The notes under the pieces: model-generated | Database searches by the model: none | Seen by the model: only the letters and a program-made list of their open reading frames with translations | What the model was told of the DNA's origin: nothing | In this document: positions 8,663 to 16,949 of the stretch, piece by piece | Position numbering within the stretch: position 1 is the stretch's first letter | How the letters are laid out: every line of letters begins with the position of its first letter | Position numbers and translations under genes: made by a program | Origin: Enterovirga sp. | Lineage (GTDB): Bacteria > Pseudomonadota > Alphaproteobacteria > Rhizobiales > Beijerinckiaceae | Length of the DNA: 36,055 nucleotides | Direction of reading: 5' to 3' | Assembly: GCF_028290205.1 (NCBI RefSeq) | Contig: NZ_JAQGKF010000211.1 | Span: 1 to 36,055 of the forward strand

Positions 8663-9454
8663 TCAGTTCCACCGGCGCTGGCGGCGCAACGCTTCGCCGA
8701 TCAGGCAGTCGGCCGCCGGCTCGGCCTGGGCCGGCCGGATCCGGGCCTCGCCCGGCAGAGCGGCGATCTCGCGGACGAGCTTGGTCCGGATCGCGCCCGC
8801 GAAATGAGCCCGCTCCCGCACCGGCACCAGAAAGGCGCCCGCGCCGCCGATCACGCAGGCCCGGTAGTAGCGGTCCAGATGCGCGATGTCCCAGGGCGAG
8901 ACGGCCTGTTTCAGCATGATGGGAAGGCCGTTCACGACCACGCCCGCTGCCACCGCGGCGTCCCGGGCGGCCGTGACGGCCGGGCCGTCATTGTTGGGTC
9001 CATCGCCCGAGATGTCGATCACCTGCCGGGTAGCCTCGAGGCCGCTGCGGGCCAGCAGGTCCTGGCCGAAGGCGATCGCGCCCGAGATGGAGGTGTAATA
9101 GGCCCGGCCGGCAGGGCGGCGGCTGAGCCGCTCGGCGACGGCGAGGGCGTCTTCGGGCCCGGAGATCACGGTCCAGGGCAGAACCAGGTCCTGGTGCGAC
9201 GCGCTTGCCCATTCGAAATAGGTGACCGCGACGCGGCCGAGCAGGCCCCGGCGGATCGCCTCGTGCACCTCGGGCGACCGGAACGCTTCGATGAAGCCCT
9301 GCTTCTGCAGATCCTGCTCCTCGGGATCCATGGACCACGACACGTCGACCGCGAGCACCAGCGCCAGATCCACCTCCGGTCCGCCGGCCCGGGCCGGCAG
9401 CCCGGCCAGGCACAGCCACGTGGCGAGAAGGCCGAGGGTCGCTCTGCGCAGCAT
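8663..9454 (-). CDS. Secreted DUF1194 family protein (von Willebrand A-like)
   Basis: The 263-residue protein starts at ATG 9454 with a signal peptide (MLRRATLGLLATWLCLAG...PARA, cleavage near 23). It then enters a von Willebrand A-like domain with an intact DxSxS metal site, DVSWSM at 37-42, followed by VIDISGDGPNNDG. This is the pattern of DUF1194 proteins of alphaproteobacteria, whose role is not established; export to the periplasm is inferred from the signal. The reading frame extends upstream to 9538 but that part is not protein-like. It ends 5 bp before the SDR start. Confidence 0.85.
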   Translation of the reverse strand: MLRRATLGLLATWLCLAGLPARAGGPEVDLALVLAVDVSWSMDPEEQDLQKQGFIEAFRSPEVHEAIRRGLLGRVAVTYFEWASASHQDLVLPWTVISGPEDALAVAERLSRRPAGRAYYTSISGAIAFGQDLLARSGLEATRQVIDISGDGPNNDGPAVTAARDAAVAAGVVVNGLPIMLKQAVSPWDIAHLDRYYRACVIGGAGAFLVPVRERAHFAGAIRTKLVREIAALPGEARIRPAQAEPAADCLIGEALRRQRRWN

Positions 9455-9500
9455 CGCTCTCACCCTGCGCCCCCCGGCGCCGAACCGCCGGCGGGCCGCC

Positions 9501-10619
9501 TCACGCCGCGGCCGCGGAGGCCCGCAAGGTCTCCGCAAGGTCCCGCGAGAGCCGCCCTTCGAGCAGCGACAGGACGGCCGCCTCTTCCGGCTTCAATCCG
9601 CCGAGATGGCTCCGCAGCTCGTCTTCGACCTGCTGCTTCACCTCGAGCAGCATCTCGCCCTGCAGGTAGGAATGCACCACCTCCGGGTGGACATAGCACT
9701 TGCGGCAGATGGTCGGTGTGTTGCCGAGCCGGCCGGCCACCCGCTCAATGGCCGCCCGGACGTTCTTCTTGGCCCGGGCGTCGGAATCGAAGGTCTCGAA
9801 CTCCTGCAGCGCGATAGCGGCCAGCACCGTGCCGGCCCAGGTGCGAAAGTCCTTGGCCGTGATGTCGCGGCCGGTGATCTCGCGCAGGTACGTGTTGACG
9901 TCTGAGGAGGTGACGTCGCGCCGCTGGCCGTCGTCATCGACGTACTGGAAGAGCTCCTGGCCCGGGATCTCCTGGCAATCCCGGACGATCTTGGCGATGC
10001 GGCGGTCCCGGAGCGCAAGGTTCCACTCCTTGCCGCTCTTGCCCTTGAACCGGAACCGCAGCTCCGAACCCTCCACCTTGACGTGGCGGTTCTTCAGCGT
10101 GGTCAGACCATAGCTGCGGTTCTGCAGCGCGTAGTCGTCGTTGCCGACCCGGATCAGCGTGTTTTCCAGCAAATACACGACCGTCGCCAGCACCTTCTCC
10201 CGGGGCAGGCCCTTCAGGGCCATGTGCCGGGTGATGGTCTTGCGGATCTCGGGCAGGCCGCGCGCGAAATCGAGCATGTGCTCATATTTCGTGGAGTCCC
10301 GCATCTCGCGGAAGCCCGGATGGTAGCGGTACTGCTTGCGGCCCTTGGCGTCGCGCCCCGTCGCCTGGATATGCCCGTTCGGGTTCGGGCAGATCCAGAC
10401 ATCCGAATAGGCCGGCGGGATCGCGAGCTTGCGGATGCGGGAGAGCGTCGCCTCGTCGGTGATGCGCCGGCCGTCGCGGTCGAGATACACGAAGCCCTTG
10501 CCGGCCTTGCGGCGCCGGATGCCCGGCTTGTGGTCCGACACGTAGCTCAGGCCGGCGGCCGCAGCCGCCTCGCGCGGGTCGACGACGCGTTCGGCCTCGC
10601 CTGATTCGGCCTGGACCAT
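9501..10619 (-). CDS. Bacterial DNA topoisomerase IB
   Basis: The 372-residue enzyme belongs to the poxvirus-like bacterial topoisomerase IB family, which relaxes supercoils through a 3'-phosphotyrosyl link. Visible parts are the N-terminal DNA-clamp domain (KGFVYLDRDGRRITD, IPPAYSDVWICPNPNGHIQA), the active-site arginine region (ENTLIRVGNDDYA), RFKGKSGKEW, and the catalytic tyrosine in CRKCYVHPEV (Tyr309). All expected catalytic parts are present. ATG at 10619 is chosen; nine more in-frame residues lie upstream to 10646. Two GACTC sites and a near-consensus CtrA box lie in the upstream region. Confidence 0.95.
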   Translation of the reverse strand: MVQAESGEAERVVDPREAAAAAGLSYVSDHKPGIRRRKAGKGFVYLDRDGRRITDEATLSRIRKLAIPPAYSDVWICPNPNGHIQATGRDAKGRKQYRYHPGFREMRDSTKYEHMLDFARGLPEIRKTITRHMALKGLPREKVLATVVYLLENTLIRVGNDDYALQNRSYGLTTLKNRHVKVEGSELRFRFKGKSGKEWNLALRDRRIAKIVRDCQEIPGQELFQYVDDDGQRRDVTSSDVNTYLREITGRDITAKDFRTWAGTVLAAIALQEFETFDSDARAKKNVRAAIERVAGRLGNTPTICRKCYVHPEVVHSYLQGEMLLEVKQQVEDELRSHLGGLKPEEAAVLSLLEGRLSRDLAETLRASAAAA

Positions 10620-10736
10620 GCAGGTGCTCCGGACTCGCGAACTCACGGACGCGACTCAACCGAACCTCGCCGCCAAGGTTCCTCGCCTCCTGCGCATGCC
10701 AGCCATACGTCATCGCAACCCTGGCGTGCTCGGCCG

Positions 10737-10752
10737 ATAACGCCCGGTTAAC
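10737..10752 (+). promoter_or_regulatory. Near-consensus CtrA box between topoisomerase IB and 10847 gene
   Basis: ATAA-N7-TTAAC (10737-10752) differs from the CtrA consensus TTAA-N7-TTAAC by one base. TTAA is rare in this GC-rich DNA. It sits 95 bp before the secreted-protein ATG and 118 bp before the topoisomerase ATG. Binding is inference. Confidence 0.3.
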
Positions 10753-10846
10753 CACGTCCGCCGTTCAGCTCGCGGTAGGGTTTACGGAAACCGGCTGGCA
10801 ACACGGCCCAGACATTCTGTGCACCTGCCTGTGCGGGAAGCGCGCC

Positions 10847-11260
10847 ATGAAACTGCCGATCGGTCTCGTCCTCGCCACGCTCGCCGCCTCCGTCCCGGCC
10901 CTGGCAGATGCCCCGCCGGTTGACGCGAAGAGGGTGCGCCTCGGGCCCCCGTCGGCCGCCGTCCCGATGCGGGCCGCCCTGCCGGCCTACCGCCCGCTGC
11001 CGACGGCCCGACGAGCCGCACGAGTTCATCGATTCGACCGTTTCGCCGTGGCCGGCGGTCCGGTCTACGGCGCCGAGCCGCGCTACTACCCGGGTGCGGG
11101 CGGCGCCTCCCCGAATGCGGGCTTCGCGCCCCCGGTCCCGGTGGCCGTGGTGGGCTATCGCGAGGCCTATATCGGCCGCGGCCTCCTCTACAACACGCCG
11201 CCGGAGCCGACCTGGGCCAGCTGGTCGCACCGGTCGGATGTCATCAGCGTGAAGTACTGA
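10847..11260 (+). CDS. Small secreted protein of unknown function
   Basis: The 137-residue protein has a clear signal peptide, MKLPIGLVLATLAASVPALADA, with predicted cleavage near residue 21. The mature part is basic and rich in Pro, Ala, Arg, Tyr and Gly, with no domain I recognise, and ends WASWSHRSDVISVKY. A GGGAAG lies a few bases before ATG 10847, supporting the start. The gene stands alone in its orientation, divergent from topoisomerase IB and 67 bp before gabD. It resembles small alphaproteobacterial periplasmic or surface proteins in style only. Expression as a real protein is likely from the signal peptide and codon pattern. Confidence 0.7.
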   Translation: MKLPIGLVLATLAASVPALADAPPVDAKRVRLGPPSAAVPMRAALPAYRPLPTARRAARVHRFDRFAVAGGPVYGAEPRYYPGAGGASPNAGFAPPVPVAVVGYREAYIGRGLLYNTPPEPTWASWSHRSDVISVKY

Positions 11261-11327
11261 CCCGCGCGCGGGCGGGAGGCGCGGCCCGCCCGGACATGGT
11301 ATGGACCCTCCAAAGGGAGGATCCAGC

Positions 11328-12809
11328 ATGACCTACATGGACGTGAAATCGGGAATTCGCGCGCTCAAGGATCCCTCTCTGTTCCGGCAGCAATGCTACG
11401 TGGACGGCGCCTGGATCGACGCCGATGGCGGCGGCACGATCGAGGTCGACAATCCGTCCACCGGTGAGATCCTGGGCACCGTGCCCAAGCTGGGCAGGGC
11501 CGAGACACGCCGGGCGATCGAGGCGGCCGATGCGGCGCTGCCGGCCTGGCGGTCCAAGACCGCCAAGGAGCGGGCCCAAATCCTGCGGCGCTGGTTCGAC
11601 CTCCTGATCGCCAACCAGGACGACCTCGCCGCCATCATGACGGCCGAGCAGGGCAAGCCCCTGACGGAGGCCAAGGGCGAGATCGCCTATGCGGCCTCGT
11701 TCATCGAGTGGTTCGGCGAGGAGGGCAAGCGCGTCTACGGCGACGTCATCCCGGCGCACGGCACCGACAAACGCATCATCGTGATCAAGCAGCCGATCGG
11801 GGTCTGCGCGGCGATCACGCCCTGGAATTTCCCGGCCGCCATGATCACCCGCAAGGCGGGCCCGGCGCTGGCGGCAGGCTGCACCATGGTGCTGAAGCCG
11901 GCCAGCCAGACGCCCTATTCGGCGCTGGCGCTGTGCGAACTGGCGGAGCGGGCCGGCGTGCCCAAGGGCGTCCTCTCCTGCGTCACCGGCTCGGCGGGCG
12001 AGATCGGCGGCGAGATGACCGAGAACCCGACGGTCCGGAAGCTCACCTTCACGGGCTCGACCGAGATCGGCAAGCTGCTGCTCGAGCAATGCGCCCGGAC
12101 GGTCAAGAAGACCTCCATGGAGCTCGGCGGCAACGCCCCCTTCATCGTCTTCGACGACGCCGACCTCGAACCGGCCGTGAAGGGCGCCATGGCGTCCAAG
12201 TACCGCAACGCCGGCCAGACCTGCGTCTGCGCCAACCGCATCCTGGTCCAGGACGGCATCTACGACCGCTTCGTGGCCCGGCTCGCGGAAGCCGTGTCCG
12301 GCATGAAGGTGGCCGACGGCTTCAAGGAGGGCACCACCCTCGGCCCGCTGATCGACGCCAAGGCCGTGGCCAAGGTGGAGGAGCACGTCTCGGACGCCCT
12401 GGAGAAGGGAGCCCGCATCGTGGCCGGCGGCAAGCGCCACGGCGCCGGCCAGAACTTCTTCGAGCCGACCATCCTGGCCGACACCACGCCTGACATGAAG
12501 CTCTTCCGCGAGGAGACCTTCGGCCCGGTGGCGCCCATCTTCCGCTTCCACACCGAGGAGGAGGCCATTGCGCTCGCCAACGACACGCCCTTCGGCCTCG
12601 CGGCCTATTTCTACAGCCGCGACATCGGCCGGGTCTGGCGCGTGGCCGAGGCGCTCGAGACCGGGATCGTCGGCATCAACGAGGGCATCATCTCGACCGA
12701 GGTCGCCCCGTTCGGCGGCGTCAAGGAGAGCGGCCTCGGCCGGGAGGGCTCGCGCTACGGCATCGAGGACTTCCTCGAGGTGAAGTACCTCTGCATGGGC
12801 GGCCTCTGA
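11328..12809 (+). CDS. gabD: NAD(P)-dependent succinate-semialdehyde dehydrogenase
   Basis: This 493-residue aldehyde dehydrogenase oxidises succinate semialdehyde to succinate in GABA breakdown. The cofactor site is at ITPWNFPAAMITRK and TFTGSTEIGK, the general base is Glu265 (MELGGN), and the nucleophile is Cys299 in GQTCVCANR. The paired cysteines 299 and 301 match the GabD-type C-V-C arrangement. The C-terminal PFGGVKESGLGREGS is also characteristic of GabD. ATG 11328 has GGAGG at 11316-11320. gabT and gabR are absent, so a related semialdehyde substrate remains possible. Confidence 0.9.
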   Translation: MTYMDVKSGIRALKDPSLFRQQCYVDGAWIDADGGGTIEVDNPSTGEILGTVPKLGRAETRRAIEAADAALPAWRSKTAKERAQILRRWFDLLIANQDDLAAIMTAEQGKPLTEAKGEIAYAASFIEWFGEEGKRVYGDVIPAHGTDKRIIVIKQPIGVCAAITPWNFPAAMITRKAGPALAAGCTMVLKPASQTPYSALALCELAERAGVPKGVLSCVTGSAGEIGGEMTENPTVRKLTFTGSTEIGKLLLEQCARTVKKTSMELGGNAPFIVFDDADLEPAVKGAMASKYRNAGQTCVCANRILVQDGIYDRFVARLAEAVSGMKVADGFKEGTTLGPLIDAKAVAKVEEHVSDALEKGARIVAGGKRHGAGQNFFEPTILADTTPDMKLFREETFGPVAPIFRFHTEEEAIALANDTPFGLAAYFYSRDIGRVWRVAEALETGIVGINEGIISTEVAPFGGVKESGLGREGSRYGIEDFLEVKYLCMGGL

Positions 12810-12818
12810 GCGAGGCCG
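12800..12818. terminator. Hairpin at the gabD/TPR convergent junction
   Basis: CGGCCTC and GAGGCCG form a 7-bp stem around a 5-base loop that includes the gabD stop codon. A competing AGGCCG/CGGCCT pairing (12813-12836) overlaps it. No T tract follows on either strand, so intrinsic termination is uncertain. Confidence 0.3.
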
Positions 12819-12834
12819 AACGGGGCGGCGCGGC

Positions 12835-13434
12835 CTAGAGGTCGCGCCCCTCGATATCCGGCGCGAGCCGGTCCACGATGCCCTTCACGGCCCCGAGATG
12901 CGGGTGGATGCGGAGGGCCTGCCGGTAGGCGAGCAGCGCGCGGCGCTTGTCGCCGCTGGCGAATTCGAGATGGCCCAGCGCCACCCAGGCGGTGAAGTGG
13001 CGGGGCTCGCGGGCCAGGGCCCGCTGCAGATCCTGCATGGCCTGGCCCGGGTCGTCGAGCCCGTGAAAGGCGGCGGCCCGGCGGCTCCACGCCTCCGCCC
13101 AATCCGGCTTGAGCTGGGTCACCCGGTCGAGCAGCTCGACCGCGAGCGCCGCGTCCTGCGCCTTCAGGGCTGTGCCGGCGCGCTCCATCAGGAGGTCGGC
13201 CGTGTCGCTGCCCGAGCGGGCGAAGCGACGCTGGATCAGGGCCGCGATGCCGTTCGCCTCGTCCTCGTCCTTGCTGTCGGCAAGCCGGGTGAAGAGGTCG
13301 TCCAGGGTGGAGGCCGGCGTGCGGGGTGCCTCAGGGCCGGGTCTCGGCCCCTCCGGCGGGCGCGTCTGAGCCGAGGCCGCCGGGGCGGCGAGCGCGACCG
13401 CGAGGGCCAGCAACGGGGCGGCATGCCGGATCAT
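12835..13434 (-). CDS. Secreted tetratricopeptide repeat protein
   Basis: The 199-residue protein starts MIRHAAPLLALAVALAAPAASAQ, a signal peptide with cleavage after ASA near residue 22. A proline-rich stretch follows. At least three TPR-like helical pairs cover about residues 75-185, for example AEAWSRRAAAFHGLDDPGQA and ALGHLEFASGDKRRALLAYR. TPR units bind other proteins; the partner is unknown. It faces gabD with a 25-base gap and lies 53 bp downstream of the methyltransferase gene on the same strand. Confidence 0.85.
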   Translation of the reverse strand: MIRHAAPLLALAVALAAPAASAQTRPPEGPRPGPEAPRTPASTLDDLFTRLADSKDEDEANGIAALIQRRFARSGSDTADLLMERAGTALKAQDAALAVELLDRVTQLKPDWAEAWSRRAAAFHGLDDPGQAMQDLQRALAREPRHFTAWVALGHLEFASGDKRRALLAYRQALRIHPHLGAVKGIVDRLAPDIEGRDL

Positions 13435-13487
13435 GCGGGCATCATCGGCCGGTCCCCGGGGGTGTCAAGGCGCGTCCGGGTCGCGGG

Positions 13488-14321
13488 TCAGCGCAGCTTG
13501 CGCAGCCACAGGCTCGTCTCTGGGGCGCCGTCGGGGTGCGGCAGCTCGGCCAGGATCCCGCGCGCCAGGCGGCCCGGATGCCGGGTGGCGAGCCAGCGGC
13601 TCGCGAACAGCAGCTCGTAGCCGCCCTGGAGCAGGGCCGCGACCGCGATCTGCTCGTTGTAGCCGCGCCAGGCCCACCCGGCCGGATAGGGGTCGGGCAG
13701 GAAGATGTCGTGCCAATGCACGAGGACGCCCGGCGCCAGCCGCGGCAGCACGTCGCCCAGAATGCAGTCCACGTCCGTTCCCGGCATGGCGACGTGGCTG
13801 GAATCCACGAACAGGATGTCGCCGGATCCAAGGGCCGCTACCCGGTCGCGGTCGGCGGCCCCGAACAGCCGCCGCTCGTGCCGGACCGCAAGCCCGGCGA
13901 GCGAGGCCCGGGGCGCGGGGTCGACCGCCGTGATCTCGGTCGCGAGCCCGCCATCCGCGACCGCCCGGGCGAGGAAGCGGGTCGAATGGCCGGACCCGAT
14001 CTCGAGAATCTGGGCCGGCCGGGTGCTCCGCACCGTGGCATAGGCCGCCGCGGCGTCCAGGCGGGGGAACCAGCTCTGCCCGAACCGGGCCGGCCCGGGC
14101 CCGTCCCGCACGGCCCGGAGCTCGGGCCCGTACCGGTCGATGGCGTCCACGAGGGCAAAACTGTCCGCCTCGGCAGCGCGAAACAGCGGCTCCAGCGCCG
14201 GATAGGGCTTTGCCGCGACCCCGGCCGCGTAGCGGTAGGGGATGAAGAAGCCTCGGGCCCGCAGGCCGAGGAGCGTGGACAGGCCGAAGCCGAGACGCCG
14301 CGCTCCCGCCCGCAGGGTCAT
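13488..14321 (-). CDS. Class I SAM-dependent methyltransferase (Methyltransf_24-like)
   Basis: The 277-residue protein has the SAM-binding motif I as ILEIGSGHSTRFLA, followed by ITAVDPAPR (acidic residue for the SAM ribose) and DILFVDSSHVAMPGTDVD. This arrangement is typical of Methyltransf_24-type enzymes, some of which act on sugars or surface glycans; the substrate here is unknown. A later VHWHDIFLPDPYP is conserved-looking. ATG at 14321 lies 4 bases after the stop of the upstream membrane protein gene, so the two are probably translationally linked. Confidence 0.82.
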   Translation of the reverse strand: MTLRAGARRLGFGLSTLLGLRARGFFIPYRYAAGVAAKPYPALEPLFRAAEADSFALVDAIDRYGPELRAVRDGPGPARFGQSWFPRLDAAAAYATVRSTRPAQILEIGSGHSTRFLARAVADGGLATEITAVDPAPRASLAGLAVRHERRLFGAADRDRVAALGSGDILFVDSSHVAMPGTDVDCILGDVLPRLAPGVLVHWHDIFLPDPYPAGWAWRGYNEQIAVAALLQGGYELLFASRWLATRHPGRLARGILAELPHPDGAPETSLWLRKLR

Positions 14322-14325
14322 GACC

Positions 14326-15324
14326 CTACGGGGCCGGCGGCGGCACCGGCGGGATGGTGGCCGGCATGCGTTCGCGCCAGGCCTTGGCCAACCGGGCCCT
14401 CTCGAACAGGAGCACGATCACCACCGCGACCGCGAAGGGGATCAGGAGGTAGAACAGCCGGAACACCAGGAGGGCCGCGATCACGTCGGCCTTGGGCACG
14501 TCCGGCATCATGGCGACGAAGATCAGCTCCAGCACACCGAGCCCGCCCGGCGCGTGGCTGACCAGCGCCGCCGAGAACGAGGCCAGAAACGCCCCGAGCA
14601 CGATCAGGAACCCCGGATTGCTGGCCTCCGGCAGGGCGAAATAGATGATGCCGGCCGCCCCAAGCAGCTCCAGCGGCGCGGCCACGAGCTGGCGCAGCAT
14701 GACCGGCGGCGCCGGATAGGCGATCTTGAAGCGGCGGATCGTCATGGGCCGCAGCCGGAGCAGCGACCCGATCACGTAGAGCGCCACGAAGGCCAGACAG
14801 ACCACGCCGAAGACGCGCGCCGCGGTCGGATTGGCGAGGGCCGGCGGCACCCGGTCATGCACCCGTTCCAGCAGCTCCGGCTGGAGGGTGAACACGACGC
14901 CGGCGAGCAGGATGGTGCCGAGGCCGAAGGTGAAGGAGCAGAGCGCGACCAGCACCGCGACCTGCGCGGCCGAGAGGCCCTTGGAGGTATAGGCGCGGTA
15001 GCGCACCAGCGCGCCGGAAAAGACCGACGCCCCGATGTTGTGGGACAGCGCGTAGGTCGTGAACGAGCAGAGCGACACGAACAGCCACGACACGTGCGTG
15101 ACGCCGAGGTGCAGCAGGGCGATCCGGTCGTACCAGGCCAGCGCCCCATAGGCGACAAGCGTCGCCAGCACCGCCAGCCCGTAGCGCTGCGGCGGGATCG
15201 ACGACAGGCTGGCCCACACATCCGCGAGCGAGAGCCCCCGCAGCTCGTTGTACAACAGCCAGCCCGACACGATCACGGCCGCGAAGCCGATCAAGGGCCA
15301 GACGAACTCCTTGACGTTCTTCAT
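14326..15324 (-). CDS. UPF0104 / lysylphosphatidylglycerol synthase membrane-domain protein
   Basis: The 332-residue integral membrane protein starts MKNVKEFVWPLIGFAAVIVS at 15324; the frame runs upstream to 15381 but that part is not membrane-like. About eight hydrophobic helices are visible, with family-typical YALSHNIGASVFSGALVRYRAY and SHAPGGLGVLELIFV (PGGLG motif). This is the membrane region shared by MprF flippase domains and AglD-like proteins. No C-terminal aminoacyl-transferase domain is present, so lipid flipping or polyprenyl-linked export is more likely than lysyl-lipid synthesis. That is inference. It precedes the methyltransferase gene by 4 bp. Confidence 0.85.
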   Translation of the reverse strand: MKNVKEFVWPLIGFAAVIVSGWLLYNELRGLSLADVWASLSSIPPQRYGLAVLATLVAYGALAWYDRIALLHLGVTHVSWLFVSLCSFTTYALSHNIGASVFSGALVRYRAYTSKGLSAAQVAVLVALCSFTFGLGTILLAGVVFTLQPELLERVHDRVPPALANPTAARVFGVVCLAFVALYVIGSLLRLRPMTIRRFKIAYPAPPVMLRQLVAAPLELLGAAGIIYFALPEASNPGFLIVLGAFLASFSAALVSHAPGGLGVLELIFVAMMPDVPKADVIAALLVFRLFYLLIPFAVAVVIVLLFERARLAKAWRERMPATIPPVPPPAP

Positions 15325-15411
15325 TCTCTCAGGCCCGCTCCGCAGACGCGCCTCTCTGCCCGAGCCCGTCCGGGCCGGCAAGCAGGCCCGAGCCGCCGCG
15401 ACGTGGTGGGG

Positions 15412-15993
15412 TCAGGGACAATCGCGCTTGGCGCGCTCGAGAGCCTGGGCGAAACCGGCCAGCGAGTAGCGGTCGGTGGTCTTGTTGCCGCGGGCCGAGG
15501 TGGCCTGCAGCGTCATGGTGGTGCCCTTCGACATGGTGGCGATGGCCTGCGCCTCGTCCGCGGCATCCTTGACCCAGGCGTTCTTGCCCTTGGTGACCAG
15601 CTCGTATTGCGTGGAGCCGATGGCCAGCGTGGCCGGGCCGTCGTCCTTGGTGGCGAAATTCAGGACGGCCGCCACCTCGTTGCGGACCTTGTCGGCGGGC
15701 CGAAAGGACACGAACAGGTAGGCCTTGGTGTCCTTGAGATTGGCTGGCGACCGGGATTTCGGCTCGGACAGCGCGTAGCAGATCTTGGAGCGGCCAGACT
15801 GGGCCGTGTAGGCGCCCCAATCGCCGAAGGTCGCGACCAGCGTCGCGCCGCCCGGCTTCTCCTCCTTGGAGCTTGCCGGTTTGGCATCTCCCTTGGGCTT
15901 CGGCTGGGCCAGCGCTGCGCCCGACAGGGCAAGCGGCAGGAACACGGCACAGAGCCAGACAGAACGCGGCATGGCGGATCGCAGGTCGGACAT
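15412..15993 (-). CDS. Invasion-associated locus B (IalB) family protein
   Basis: The 193-residue exported protein has a signal peptide (PRSVWLCAVFLPLALSGAALA) and a charged low-complexity segment (QPKPKGDAKPASSKEEKPGG). The IalB domain follows, with ATFGDWGAYTAQ, KICYALSEPKS, a central YLFVSFRP and a final ALERAKRDC. The two cysteines in KICYAL and RDCP may form a disulfide in the periplasm. Family members occur across alphaproteobacteria; in Bartonella IalB contributes to erythrocyte invasion, but free-living species also carry them. Starts at 15993 or 15972 are both possible. It is divergent from the HSD10-like SDR gene. Confidence 0.87.
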   Translation of the reverse strand: MSDLRSAMPRSVWLCAVFLPLALSGAALAQPKPKGDAKPASSKEEKPGGATLVATFGDWGAYTAQSGRSKICYALSEPKSRSPANLKDTKAYLFVSFRPADKVRNEVAAVLNFATKDDGPATLAIGSTQYELVTKGKNAWVKDAADEAQAIATMSKGTTMTLQATSARGNKTTDRYSLAGFAQALERAKRDCP

Positions 15994-16030
15994 GGTTTGA
16001 GAAGCCTGAACGGCCAAGGTTAAGGTTTGC

Positions 16031-16036
16031 TCTATA
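16031..16036 (-). promoter_or_regulatory. Possible -10 box upstream of the IalB gene
   Basis: TATAGA on the minus strand lies 38 bases before the IalB start at 15993, in the only AT-rich patch of this intergenic region. The matching -35 position (TCGCCG) is weak, so this is tentative. Confidence 0.3.
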
Positions 16037-16153
16037 ACCCGGCGCAGGCGGAGCGGCGAGGCGGCTCGCCCGTTGGCGGCGGAGCGAAGCGCCGCACCGG
16101 ATGATAGCGCGGCGGCGGTGGGCGGGCTATCGACCGGCCGCGGAGGACGGAAC

Positions 16154-16939
16154 ATGCAACTCGACACTTCAGTGGCGGCGGTGGTCACAGGCGCTGCGTC
16201 CGGGCTGGGCGAGGCGACCGCCCGGCTTCTCGCCGAGCACGGCGCCCGAGTGGCCCTGTTCGACCTGAACGAGGAGCGCGGCCAGGCGGTCGCGGCGGAG
16301 ATCGGCGGCGTTTTCTGCCGCGTCGACGTGACAGACGACGGCTCGGTCGCGGCCGGGCTCGCGGCGGCACGGGCCCGCCACGGCCAGGAGCGCGTTCTCG
16401 TGAACTGCGCCGGCATCGCGCCGGGGCGCAAAACCGTGTCCCGGGTCCGCGACACGGGCGCGCTGGTCGGCCACGAGATGGCGCTGTTTCGGACCACGAT
16501 CGAGGTCAACCTCGTCGGCACCTACCGGATGATCGCCGCGTCGGCGGCCGGCATGGCCGGCCTCACCCCCGTGACGCCGGATGGCGGCCGCGGCGTCATC
16601 GTGACCACCGCCTCGGTGGCCGCGACCGACGGCCAGATCGGCCAGGCGGCCTATTCGGCCTCCAAGGGCGGCATTCTCGGCCTCACGCTTCCGGTCGCCC
16701 GCGACCTCGCGCCCTTCGGCATTCGCATCGTCAGCATCATGCCGGGCCTGTTCTACACGCCGCTCTTCGAGAGCGTGCCCGAGGAGGTCCGCACCGCGCT
16801 CGGGGCCAGCGTGCCGTTTCCGTCCCGGCTCGGCCGCCCCGAGGAATATGCCCGGCTGGTCCGCGCCATCATCGACAACGACATGCTGAACGGCGAATCC
16901 ATCCGCCTCGACGGCGCGCTCCGCATGCAACCGAAATAG
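16154..16939 (+). CDS. HSD10-like 3-hydroxyacyl-CoA dehydrogenase (SDR)
   Basis: The 261-residue classical SDR has TGAASGLG at 12-19, catalytic Ser154 and YSASK with Tyr167 and Lys171. It closely resembles mitochondrial type 2 3-hydroxyacyl-CoA dehydrogenase (HSD17B10). Shared stretches are TASVAA, GQAAYSASKGGILG, LTLPVARDLAPFGIR, VPFPSRLG and NGESIRLDGALRMQP. The likely reaction is NAD-dependent oxidation of 3-hydroxyacyl-CoA, including branched-chain intermediates. No thiolase or acyl-CoA genes adjoin. GGAGGA at 16142-16147 precedes ATG 16154 at ideal spacing. A strong hairpin follows 10 bases after the stop. Confidence 0.9.
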   Translation: MQLDTSVAAVVTGAASGLGEATARLLAEHGARVALFDLNEERGQAVAAEIGGVFCRVDVTDDGSVAAGLAAARARHGQERVLVNCAGIAPGRKTVSRVRDTGALVGHEMALFRTTIEVNLVGTYRMIAASAAGMAGLTPVTPDGGRGVIVTTASVAATDGQIGQAAYSASKGGILGLTLPVARDLAPFGIRIVSIMPGLFYTPLFESVPEEVRTALGASVPFPSRLGRPEEYARLVRAIIDNDMLNGESIRLDGALRMQPK

Positions 16940-16949
16940 CGCCACTTCC

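Noticed and set aside
11301-11327. Upstream ATG for gabD at 11301
   Set aside because: The strong GGAGG at 11316-11320 lies between the two ATGs and fits the one at 11328; the extra nine residues are not family-like.
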